NCBI GenBank assembly: GCA_020720525.1
Contig: DYON01000170.1
Coordinates: forward strand, 1-5,790
DNA length: 5,790 bases
Origin: Acetofilamentum sp.
GTDB lineage: Bacteria; Bacteroidota; Bacteroidia; Bacteroidales; DTU049
Reading direction: 5' to 3'
Of this stretch, positions 1 through 5,790 are shown one piece after another (positions within the stretch are counted from its first letter, which is position 1; each line of letters starts with the position of its first letter). The position numbers and the translations under genes were made by a program. The notes beneath the pieces are model-generated. The model was not told the origin of the DNA. It made no database searches and saw only the letters and a list, made by a program, of their open reading frames with translations.

Positions 1-197
1 AAAGATAAAAAATAGCCACGAAAAGTAAATCTTGCCCTGAGTATTCCGAAGGGAAGAATGACGATGAAATCAACGACTTATTGATTATTTCACCATTATT
101 TTTTCGCTGCCATGCTTCAATACAGCGCAAGCTTCATGAATAAAAACGCTTGTTGGAAGCGCCACTCAGCCTTGCAATAATAATTTCAGACAATTTC
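1..197. other. Non-coding sequence downstream of the PorP-like gene, with an imperfect inverted repeat
   Basis: No reading frame of useful length with a plausible start is present on either strand. Positions 35-53 read CCCTGAGTATTCCGAAGGG, with CCCT/AGGG arms; the flanking CTT at 31-33 and AAG at 54-56 can extend the stem around a bulge. On the minus strand the sequence after it is T-rich but has no uninterrupted T-run right at the stem. It could be a weak terminator for the operon or a small dispersed palindrome; neither is firmly supported. Confidence 0.35.
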
Positions 198-1226
198 TCA
201 ATACAATGGATTGTTGCTCAACCTCGATTTGTTTGGAGCAGGAGTGATAAAGCGCAAAGCAAATTCGAGTGCCCCCGACCCATTCGTTGCTTTCAAAAAT
301 CCCGAGGCATTGAGGTCGTAACTAAATCCAACGCCAAAATTACTAAACTCGAACAATGTTACAATATTGACAGCATCGCCAGTTCGGTAGTATGCTCCAA
401 TCGAAAAAGCAGAGCTTTTAATAAATCCTGTGTAACGCGATTGTTCGCGAAGGAGATATCGAAACATAAGCCCTGGCATAATTTCTTTCTGATTGCCCTG
501 TATCATCAATAAAAAGGAAGGTTGAATTGCCATATTTGTGCCTTCGAGCCCTATGCTCAAATCGGCATGAGCGGCAATGCGACTGTGTTTGGCGTCTTCG
601 GTGAGCATACTCACTTGGTTGGGCTGCGTGAGATGATAGGCCGAAACGCCAATGGTTCCTTTTACACCGTCGTTGTAATACGGATTGTTGGAGCCAACCA
701 TAAATTTATACACAAGACCTGCATTGAGGTCGAATTTCGACACACTTAGCAAAGTTGCATTTTCGTTCGATGGAAGTAACGGATCGTATTGCATGCCATT
801 GTATTGGCTATCCCAAATAAGATTTCCCGAATTCAAATTTTGCGAAAATAAGCCTCCACCAATTCCGGCTGTAATTGACGAATAACGTCCCACTCTAACT
901 CCGGCTGCCACATTCACGCCTGCAACAGTTTGACTAAATTCGGAAACACCAGCTTTGTCGGTTAGCACAAAGCCACCAACACTCAATTGTGTGTCTCTAG
1001 CTTTTGTGATGCGGCCATCGGCCGAAAACTGCATGGTTGTGTATGGTTCCGAAACACTTCGCCATTGGTCGCGGTAATTGATGTTTGCTCTAAAATCGCC
1101 CGTAAAATTGCCTGTAAGTGCCGGATTGAGCAACAATGGCTGCATATTGAACTGGGTAAAATGTGGATCTTGAGCATTAAGCATCAAACTCACAAACATT
1201 ATCATAAAAAATATTTTAGTTTTCAT
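198..1226 (-). CDS. PorP/SprF family type IX secretion system outer-membrane protein
   Basis: The protein has 342 residues, the usual size for this family. Residues 1-18 form a signal peptide (short basic start MKTK, hydrophobic core, cleavage near LNA|Q19). The mature start carries the family's hallmarks: DPHFTQF (20-26), NPALTG (34-39) and YRDQW (51-55). Alternating glycine/aromatic strands follow, with a QPNQ motif at 201-204 and a terminal beta-strand signature ALEFALRF (319-326). Family members are predicted outer-membrane beta-barrels; PorP is part of the T9SS, and SprF is needed for SprB to reach the surface in Flavobacterium johnsoniae. The ATG lies 6 nt after the stop of the 909-residue type B adhesin gene, so the two are probably co-transcribed and perhaps translationally coupled. 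I infer that it is the dedicated export or attachment partner of that adhesin rather than the core PorP, since no other T9SS core gene is visible. No Shine-Dalgarno sequence is seen, as is usual in Bacteroidota. Confidence 0.93.
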   Translation of the reverse strand: MKTKIFFMIMFVSLMLNAQDPHFTQFNMQPLLLNPALTGNFTGDFRANINYRDQWRSVSEPYTTMQFSADGRITKARDTQLSVGGFVLTDKAGVSEFSQTVAGVNVAAGVRVGRYSSITAGIGGGLFSQNLNSGNLIWDSQYNGMQYDPLLPSNENATLLSVSKFDLNAGLVYKFMVGSNNPYYNDGVKGTIGVSAYHLTQPNQVSMLTEDAKHSRIAAHADLSIGLEGTNMAIQPSFLLMIQGNQKEIMPGLMFRYLLREQSRYTGFIKSSAFSIGAYYRTGDAVNIVTLFEFSNFGVGFSYDLNASGFLKATNGSGALEFALRFITPAPNKSRLSNNPLY

Positions 1227-1232
1227 AATTGC

Positions 1233-3962
1233 TTATCTAATGAGTGTAACATTTCCTTTTCCCGTAAAAACATCGCCAGTAATCAGTGTGCCAGAATAAT
1301 AATAGGAATAAACTCCGCCATTTACTTCTTGTCCCTGAAACTCACCATTCCAGCCTTCACCAGGTACAGTTGTTTCATATACTTTTTCGCCCCAGCGATC
1401 AAAAACCTTGAACAAAATTGTTTCAATGCAATTACCTCTAACAATGAATACATCGTTACTGCCATCGGCGTTTGGACTAAATGCAGTTGGAACAAATACG
1501 TCTCCGCAGTTGTATTCGACAGTTATAACAACCTGATCGCTATTGCTACAGCCATTTGCGTCGGTGGTGGTAAAAGTATAAATGGTGGTTTCGTCGGGTG
1601 TTGCCGTTGGATTTAGGCAATCGGTACACGATAATCCATCAGGCGGCGACCAGTTCCAAACGATTCCCCCTGAACCATTGAGCACGAGCGAACTTCCTAA
1701 ATAAATGCTGGTGTCGCTGCCTGCATCTACCGCTGGTAGCGGATTCACAATAACCGAAATGGATGCATTGTCGCTACAAGGACCATTGCTCACTGTAACC
1801 GTATAGGTTTGATTTGATGAGGGAATAATCGTAATCGAGCTGGTAATAGCTGAAGTATTCCAGATATATGACGTTCCACCCGATGCCGAAAGAATGGTGT
1901 TTTCGCCTGCGCAAACTACAGTGTCGCCTGTAATTGATGCAACAGGAATTAGATTTACAACAACTGTTGCCGATGCCGTATTTGAACAAGTTCCATCGGT
2001 ACCAGTTACGGTATAGGTGGTGGTGGATAAAGGAGTAACCGTAATTGAATTGGTGGTTTCGAGGGTACTCCACTCATAACTTGTTCCGCCAGTTCCAGAA
2101 AGGGTTGTGTTATTACCCTCGCAAATGGACATGTTTCCTGAAATACCAATGGTTGGAAGCAAATTCACAACAACCTGAAAACTTGAAGTATTGCTACATG
2201 TTCCATCGGTACCGGTTACTGTATAGGTGGTGGTAGCCAAAGGAGCTACTGTAATTGGATTTATTGTTTCCAAAGTACTCCAGCTGTATCCTGTGCCTCC
2301 AGAGCCAGTCAGAACTGAGTTATCTCCAACACAAATAGAATCCGTTCCTGTAATACCAATAACAGGCAAGGCGTTCACTATTACCGTGTGCGAAGCAGAA
2401 TCGCTACATGTACCAATAGAAACAGTTACGTAATAGGTTGTATTAGTGTTTGGAGAAACATCAATATCTTCTGTCACCTCCAAAGTGCTCCAACCGTATG
2501 AATACACTCCAGCTCCTCCAGTTGCTGTTAGAGTAACTGTTTCTCCATTGCAAACCGATGTTGGTCCACTGATTGATGCAACAGGAATAGCGCTTACAAC
2601 AACCTGAAAACTTGAAGTATTAGTGCAGCCATTTGCATCGGTTCCCGTAACGGTATAGGTAGTGGTAGCCAAAGGAGCTACTGTAATTGGATTTATTGTT
2701 TCCAAAGTACTCCAGCTGTATCCTGTGCCTCCAGAGCCAGTCAGAACTGAGTTATCTCCAACACAAATAGAATCCGTTCCAGAAATACTAATAGTTGGTA
2801 ATGAGTTTACATTAATGAGAATCGAAGCAGTATTGACACAGCCGTTTGCATCGGATCCAGTAACGGTATAAGTTGTATTTGATGCAGGCGAAACAGTAAA
2901 GCCCAACCCAGCACCCAAACCTTGATCCCAAACATACGATGAAGCTCCACCGCTCGAAATATTGGTGTTTTGTCCAGTGCAAATTGGATTCACTGTTGCA
3001 CTTGCGGTTACCGAGGGCAAAGCAACAACATGAATAAAAGTTGCTTTGGATTCAGTATCGGATCCCGAACCGTTTGTAGCAGTAAGATCGACGGTGTAAT
3101 TGCCAACAGTATTGTAGCAAATTCCAGTTGGATTTTGAACTGTGCTACTAGCTGTGGCAGCACCTGCAAATGTCCAAGCCCACGAAGTTGGTGTATTGGT
3201 ACTCAGATCGGTAAAATTGATACAAGAACCTACACAAATGGTTGTATCGCTCGAACTGAAGTTGGCCACAGGAGGTGTTCCAGCTGAAGGCACAGTAAGT
3301 GTAATGTCATCAACGGCGAAAGAGGGGTCGGTGCCATTGGAGTCGTCATTGTTTGACCAGTTAAATCCAATTTTCACATTTGCATTGTTATTCGCAGAAG
3401 CCGGTAAAGCAATTGAATAAGCAGTCCAAAGACCTTGTCCGCCACCACATATTGTGGTTTTTGCAAAATCGGCGAGTTGAGCCCATGTTGCTCCATTATA
3501 ATACCAAAGTGTGGCATTGTCGAGGGTTCCGTCACCATTTTCTATATATACAAAATTCAAGGTGATACTGGTTCTACCAGTGCAATTAATGACAGGAGAT
3601 TCTGCTCGGTAATTTGTTGTAGCAGCACCAACTCCACCAGCATAATAGCGTGCTCCCCCGTCCGGAGGAATAAGTCCCAAAATATCAACATTCCCAACAT
3701 GAAGCGTCCGGTCGCTGCCACAGCCCGATCCACATACCCCAGCAGCGTTTCCGTTTTCGGAGGCTGAAATGTACCAAGTGTTTGAAAGTGCGACATTGCT
3801 TCCCGTAGAAACAATAGCCCATGCTCCATTGGAGCCAGAAACAGCAGTTGCAAGCTGCCCATCGTCGCAACCTGTCCCAAAATCTTCTGTCCAAAAAGTA
3901 ACTTGCGAACTTGCATTCAATGTGAAAAGAAGCAAAACCAGTGTAGTGAAAATGAGTCTCAT
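1233..3962 (-). CDS. Secreted multidomain adhesin-like protein: N-terminal module, PKD, Ig-like repeats, T9SS type B sorting domain
   Basis: The product has 909 residues. Residues 1-20 are a signal peptide (MRLIF, leucine-rich core, cleavage after SSQ). Residues 21-224 form a Cys-containing, probably beta-sandwich module identical to that of the upstream gene up to residue 205. Residues 230-313 are a PKD domain (TSWAWTF, YNTVGNYTVDLTATN). About seven Ig-like repeats of roughly 70 residues span 316-816; most carry a Cys pair (328/375, 400/446, 471/519, 544/589, 614/659, 684/729), plausibly disulfides. The last repeat has SIYLG where the others have an IC or VC motif. Residues 822-909 are the gliding-motility-type (CHU_C, type B) sorting domain, with VPTAFSPNADGSNDVF, VFDRWGEKVYE, NGGVYSYYY and terminal VTLIR. 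Known biology: such proteins cross the outer membrane by T9SS and often depend on a neighbouring PorP/SprF-like protein, which here follows after 6 nt. Start choice: an upstream in-frame TTG at 4004 would overlap the previous stop and put 14 polar residues before the signal peptide, so the ATG at 3962 is preferred. The ligand is unknown; no catalytic domain is seen. Confidence 0.9.
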   Translation of the reverse strand: MRLIFTTLVLLLFTLNASSQVTFWTEDFGTGCDDGQLATAVSGSNGAWAIVSTGSNVALSNTWYISASENGNAAGVCGSGCGSDRTLHVGNVDILGLIPPDGGARYYAGGVGAATTNYRAESPVINCTGRTSITLNFVYIENGDGTLDNATLWYYNGATWAQLADFAKTTICGGGQGLWTAYSIALPASANNNANVKIGFNWSNNDDSNGTDPSFAVDDITLTVPSAGTPPVANFSSSDTTICVGSCINFTDLSTNTPTSWAWTFAGAATASSTVQNPTGICYNTVGNYTVDLTATNGSGSDTESKATFIHVVALPSVTASATVNPICTGQNTNISSGGASSYVWDQGLGAGLGFTVSPASNTTYTVTGSDANGCVNTASILINVNSLPTISISGTDSICVGDNSVLTGSGGTGYSWSTLETINPITVAPLATTTYTVTGTDANGCTNTSSFQVVVSAIPVASISGPTSVCNGETVTLTATGGAGVYSYGWSTLEVTEDIDVSPNTNTTYYVTVSIGTCSDSASHTVIVNALPVIGITGTDSICVGDNSVLTGSGGTGYSWSTLETINPITVAPLATTTYTVTGTDGTCSNTSSFQVVVNLLPTIGISGNMSICEGNNTTLSGTGGTSYEWSTLETTNSITVTPLSTTTYTVTGTDGTCSNTASATVVVNLIPVASITGDTVVCAGENTILSASGGTSYIWNTSAITSSITIIPSSNQTYTVTVSNGPCSDNASISVIVNPLPAVDAGSDTSIYLGSSLVLNGSGGIVWNWSPPDGLSCTDCLNPTATPDETTIYTFTTTDANGCSNSDQVVITVEYNCGDVFVPTAFSPNADGSNDVFIVRGNCIETILFKVFDRWGEKVYETTVPGEGWNGEFQGQEVNGGVYSYYYSGTLITGDVFTGKGNVTLIR
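2230..2348. repeat. 119-bp exact direct repeat, copy 1 (within Ig-like repeat 4)
   Basis: This segment is identical to 2662-2780, 432 bp away. It lies inside a 48-residue stretch of the adhesin (residues 539-586) that is identical in protein to residues 395-442. Neighbouring repeats differ at many synonymous positions, so this pair was copied recently. Confidence 0.9.
2662..2780. repeat. 119-bp exact direct repeat, copy 2 (within Ig-like repeat 2)
   Basis: This is the partner of 2230-2348, encoding part of residues 395-442 of the adhesin. Similarity continues beyond the exact block with scattered mismatches. The two Ig-like repeats then differ by one codon near the second Cys (ANGC versus GTC), which shifts the offset from 432 to 429 bp. 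Confidence 0.9.
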
Positions 3963-4599
3963 ATTTGGTGTATTAAAAAAATTAGACTGTTTAGTTAACA
4001 ACAAGTTTAATTGTGCGAACTTCGTCGGAAGTGATTAGATTTACCAAAAGCAATCCCAATAAAGGATGTAAACTTTCCCATTTGTATTGTCCGTCTGAAG
4101 TAACAATTTTGAAGTTATCAATTGCTTTTCCCTCCATATTTGAAACGAAAACATGAATATTGCAATTGGTTGGCAGATGTTGAAATTCTATTTGATTATC
4201 CTGATTGTTGTAAAATGCCTGAGCACTTTGCAAATTTTCGGTTGTATTGCAGCTGACAAAAACAGTTGGCGATACAGAAAATGCTCCATCATAATCGACT
4301 TGCCTAAGCCTGAAAAATCTGTTATCGGCTTCACAAAAATACGAAAAGGAATAAACTTGTTCTATATTTGAGTTTCCAGCTCCCTCAACTTTTCCAATGG
4401 TTTCAAATTGAACTCCATCTATTGAAGTCTCAATTTCGAAATAGTTGTTGTTGGTTTCGGAAGCGGTTTTCCATTGCAGAGTTGTTTCATGGTTTTCGCA
4501 ACGAGCTTCAAACATAGTGAGTGTTACGGGCATTCCCGTAGCCACACTAAGCTGAACATCGTCAACAGCAAAAGATGGGTCGGTACCAACTGCATCGTT
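3348..4599. repeat. 1252-bp direct tandem repeat, left unit
   Basis: This unit contains, on the minus strand, the first 205 codons of the 909-residue gene, the 28-nt spacer, and the C-terminal part of the 407-residue gene. Bases 3348-4538 match 4600-5790 with no difference found by eye; 4539-4599 has no counterpart left in the window because the second unit is cut. Left of 3348 the similarity falls sharply, although it is still recognisable at protein level. No terminal inverted repeats, transposase or target-site duplication are seen at the edges, so this looks like homologous duplication and not an insertion sequence. Confidence 0.92.
3963..3990 (-). promoter_or_regulatory. Intergenic leader of the 909-residue gene, AT-rich start region without Shine-Dalgarno
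   Basis: This is a 28-nt gap between the TAA of the 407-residue gene and the ATG at 3962. On the coding strand it contains a run of seven T followed by AATACACCAAAT directly before ATG. No GGAGG-like motif is present, which fits Bacteroidota, where AT-rich leaders replace the Shine-Dalgarno sequence. It is identical to 5215-5242. A transcription terminator here is unlikely: there is a T-run but no stem before it within the gap. Confidence 0.5.
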
Positions 4600-5214
4600 A
4601 TTGTTTGACCAGTTAAATCCAATTTTCACATTTGCATTGTTATTCGCAGAAGCCGGTAAAGCAATTGAATAAGCAGTCCAAAGACCTTGTCCGCCACCAC
4701 ATATTGTGGTTTTTGCAAAATCGGCGAGTTGAGCCCATGTTGCTCCATTATAATACCAAAGTGTGGCATTGTCGAGGGTTCCGTCACCATTTTCTATATA
4801 TACAAAATTCAAGGTGATACTGGTTCTACCAGTGCAATTAATGACAGGAGATTCTGCTCGGTAATTTGTTGTAGCAGCACCAACTCCACCAGCATAATAG
4901 CGTGCTCCCCCGTCCGGAGGAATAAGTCCCAAAATATCAACATTCCCAACATGAAGCGTCCGGTCGCTGCCACAGCCCGATCCACATACCCCAGCAGCGT
5001 TTCCGTTTTCGGAGGCTGAAATGTACCAAGTGTTTGAAAGTGCGACATTGCTTCCCGTAGAAACAATAGCCCATGCTCCATTGGAGCCAGAAACAGCAGT
5101 TGCAAGCTGCCCATCGTCGCAACCTGTCCCAAAATCTTCTGTCCAAAAAGTAACTTGCGAACTTGCATTCAATGTGAAAAGAAGCAAAACCAGTGTAGTG
5201 AAAATGAGTCTCAT
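3991..5214 (-). CDS. Secreted protein with shared N-terminal module and T9SS type A-like C-terminal sorting domain (tandem copy)
   Basis: The product has 407 residues. Residues 1-20 are a signal peptide ending SSQ. Residues 21-224 are the same Cys-containing module as in the 909-residue neighbour, identical through residue 205 and diverging after it (NDAVG instead of DDSNG at 206-210). Residues 228-320 look like the Fn3-like segment common just before sorting domains in Bacteroidota (MPVTLTMFEARCE, LQWKTASETNNNYFEIE, FRLRQVDYDG). Residues 325-407 resemble a type A (Por_Secre_tail-like) sorting domain: a strand-turn-strand pattern, GLLLVNLITSDEVRTIKLVVN-type ending and basic final strand. The usual YPNP-like entry is degenerate (FYNNQDNQIEF). 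Type A domains are normally removed during T9SS export and the passenger is linked to the surface. No catalytic motif is visible, so an adhesive or binding role is only an inference. The in-frame TTG at 5256 is rejected as the start for the same reason as in the neighbour. The gene and its 28-nt upstream spacer form a 1252-bp tandem unit. Confidence 0.85.
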   Translation of the reverse strand: MRLIFTTLVLLLFTLNASSQVTFWTEDFGTGCDDGQLATAVSGSNGAWAIVSTGSNVALSNTWYISASENGNAAGVCGSGCGSDRTLHVGNVDILGLIPPDGGARYYAGGVGAATTNYRAESPVINCTGRTSITLNFVYIENGDGTLDNATLWYYNGATWAQLADFAKTTICGGGQGLWTAYSIALPASANNNANVKIGFNWSNNNDAVGTDPSFAVDDVQLSVATGMPVTLTMFEARCENHETTLQWKTASETNNNYFEIETSIDGVQFETIGKVEGAGNSNIEQVYSFSYFCEADNRFFRLRQVDYDGAFSVSPTVFVSCNTTENLQSAQAFYNNQDNQIEFQHLPTNCNIHVFVSNMEGKAIDNFKIVTSDGQYKWESLHPLLGLLLVNLITSDEVRTIKLVVN

Positions 5215-5242
5215 ATTTGGTGTATTAAAAAAATTAGACTGT
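5215..5242 (-). promoter_or_regulatory. Intergenic leader of the 407-residue gene (copy of 3963-3990)
   Basis: This 28-nt gap is identical to the leader of the next gene. Because the leader is part of the duplicated unit, each copy carries the same translation start signals, so the copies are expected to be translated similarly. No separate promoter can be recognised in it. Confidence 0.45.
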
Positions 5243-5790
5243 TTAGTTAACAACAAGTTTAATTGTGCGAACTTCGTCGGAAGTGATTAGATTTACCAAA
5301 AGCAATCCCAATAAAGGATGTAAACTTTCCCATTTGTATTGTCCGTCTGAAGTAACAATTTTGAAGTTATCAATTGCTTTTCCCTCCATATTTGAAACGA
5401 AAACATGAATATTGCAATTGGTTGGCAGATGTTGAAATTCTATTTGATTATCCTGATTGTTGTAAAATGCCTGAGCACTTTGCAAATTTTCGGTTGTATT
5501 GCAGCTGACAAAAACAGTTGGCGATACAGAAAATGCTCCATCATAATCGACTTGCCTAAGCCTGAAAAATCTGTTATCGGCTTCACAAAAATACGAAAAG
5601 GAATAAACTTGTTCTATATTTGAGTTTCCAGCTCCCTCAACTTTTCCAATGGTTTCAAATTGAACTCCATCTATTGAAGTCTCAATTTCGAAATAGTTGT
5701 TGTTGGTTTCGGAAGCGGTTTTCCATTGCAGAGTTGTTTCATGGTTTTCGCAACGAGCTTCAAACATAGTGAGTGTTACGGGCATTCCCG
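5243..5790 (-). CDS. Partial tandem copy: C-terminal part of the type A-like T9SS protein, cut by the window edge
   Basis: This is an open frame running off the right edge of the window. It holds complete codons corresponding to residues 227-407 of the 407-residue neighbour (Fn3-like segment plus type A-like sorting domain) and ends at the same TAA. Every residue matches the neighbour, and the DNA is identical to 3991-4538. The internal ATG at 5785 is not a real start; it is Met228 of the full protein. If the copy is complete, its own ATG would lie at about position 6466, outside the window, and whether its N-terminal module is the same cannot be seen. It precedes the next copy by 28 nt, probably in the same operon. 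An assembly duplication is the main alternative explanation for its existence. Confidence 0.8.
   Translation of the reverse strand, partial: GMPVTLTMFEARCENHETTLQWKTASETNNNYFEIETSIDGVQFETIGKVEGAGNSNIEQVYSFSYFCEADNRFFRLRQVDYDGAFSVSPTVFVSCNTTENLQSAQAFYNNQDNQIEFQHLPTNCNIHVFVSNMEGKAIDNFKIVTSDGQYKWESLHPLLGLLLVNLITSDEVRTIKLVVN

Larger units (their letters stand above)
1515..3017 (-). repeat. Array of about seven Ig-like domain repeats inside the adhesin gene
   Basis: These bases encode residues 316-816 of the 909-residue protein. Each repeat is about 69-75 codons with a recurring pattern: LP(x)I(x)I(x)G, a Cys near position 13, L(x)GxGGTxYxW, (S/T)ITVxP, TTTYTVTGTD, a second Cys as ANGC or GTCS, then a VVVN-type strand leading into the next repeat. 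Repeats 2 and 4 are the closest pair. The first repeat has an insertion (WDQGLGAGLGF), and the last is the most divergent, with a CTDC loop instead of the first Cys. Such arrays usually act as stalks that hold a binding domain away from the cell; that role is inferred. Confidence 0.85.
4600..5790. repeat. 1252-bp direct tandem repeat, right unit (truncated by window edge after 1191 bp)
   Basis: This is the second copy of the unit starting at 3348, offset by exactly 1252 bp. It covers codons 1-205 of the 407-residue gene, the 28-nt spacer at 5215-5242 and the 3' part of the partial gene. The unit length equals one 407-codon gene with its stop (1224 bp) plus the 28-bp spacer, so the duplicated entity is a whole gene with its leader. 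The total copy number cannot be determined from this window. Confidence 0.92.

Noticed and set aside
125..162. Possible hairpin terminator (GCGC arms at 125-128/159-162, CAAGC/GCTTG at 128-132/148-152)
   Set aside because: The arms are short, the loops long, the two stems share a base, and no T-run follows on the minus strand.
987..1616. Plus-strand open frame of 209 codons
   Set aside because: It runs antisense across the end of the adhesin gene and the start of the PorP-like gene, has no recognisable domain, and its composition is that of a shadow of well-supported minus-strand genes.
1515..3017. CRISPR-like or minisatellite array
   Set aside because: The periodicity is about 210 bp, in frame and protein-coding with conserved Ig-like residues; there are no short identical repeats with unique spacers.
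3557..3916. Minus-strand 119-codon frame overlapping the N-terminal module in another frame (and its copy at 4809-5168)
   Set aside because: It is an out-of-frame shadow of the shared module; the module frame has a signal peptide and matching synonymous substitution pattern beyond the repeat boundary.
3963..4004. Upstream extension of the 909-residue gene to a TTG at 4004 (and of the 407-residue gene to 5256), overlapping the previous stop by 14 bp
   Set aside because: It would place 14 polar residues before a textbook signal peptide. The ATG at 3962 or 5214 gives a normal signal peptide start and a clean 28-nt gap.
3435..5290. Pairs of identical plus-strand open frames (for example 3435-3767 and 4687-5019)
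   Set aside because: They are identical only because they lie antisense in the two copies of the 1252-bp repeat; no signal peptide, motif or start context supports them.
3348..5790. Insertion sequence or transposon as the cause of the duplication
   Set aside because: No transposase, terminal inverted repeats or target-site duplication are visible; the unit edges fall inside a coding module shared by both genes, which fits homologous recombination.

Overview
The window comes from a Bacteroidota genome (Flavobacteriia/Sphingobacteriia/Cytophagia-like; genus not determinable). The evidence is a type IX secretion system (T9SS) PorP/SprF-family protein, a gliding-motility-type (CHU_C, type B) C-terminal sorting domain, a type A-like C-terminal sorting domain, PKD and Ig-like repeats, and AT-rich start regions without a Shine-Dalgarno sequence. 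Every supported gene is on the minus strand, so the coding order runs from high to low coordinates.

Layout in coding order: (1) 5790-5243, the 3' end of a gene cut by the window edge; (2) 5214-3991, a complete 407-residue secreted protein identical to gene 1 wherever they can be compared; (3) 3962-1233, a 909-residue secreted adhesin-like protein with the same signal peptide and N-terminal module as gene 2, continuing into a PKD domain, about seven Ig-like repeats and a type B sorting domain; (4) 1226-198, a PorP/SprF-like outer-membrane protein starting 6 nt after the stop of gene 3; (5) 197-1, short non-coding sequence with one imperfect inverted repeat. Gaps between genes are 28, 28 and 6 nt, so a single transcription unit is likely. 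Its promoter lies beyond the right edge.

The most striking structure is a 1252-bp direct tandem repeat (one 407-codon gene plus its 28-nt spacer). Positions 3348-4538 match 4600-5790 base for base as far as can be read by eye. Identity between the N-terminal modules of genes 2 and 3 stops abruptly at codon 205/206, after which even synonymous positions differ. This indicates very recent duplication or gene conversion, or an assembly artefact, because the window ends inside the repeat.

Functional reading: the SprB/SprF precedent in Flavobacterium suggests that the PorP-like protein serves export or surface attachment of the type B adhesin encoded just before it. The same N-terminal module is also displayed through a type A-like signal by the tandem copies. 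The array therefore looks like a small, recombination-prone cell-surface protein locus. The ligand or substrate of the shared module is unknown.
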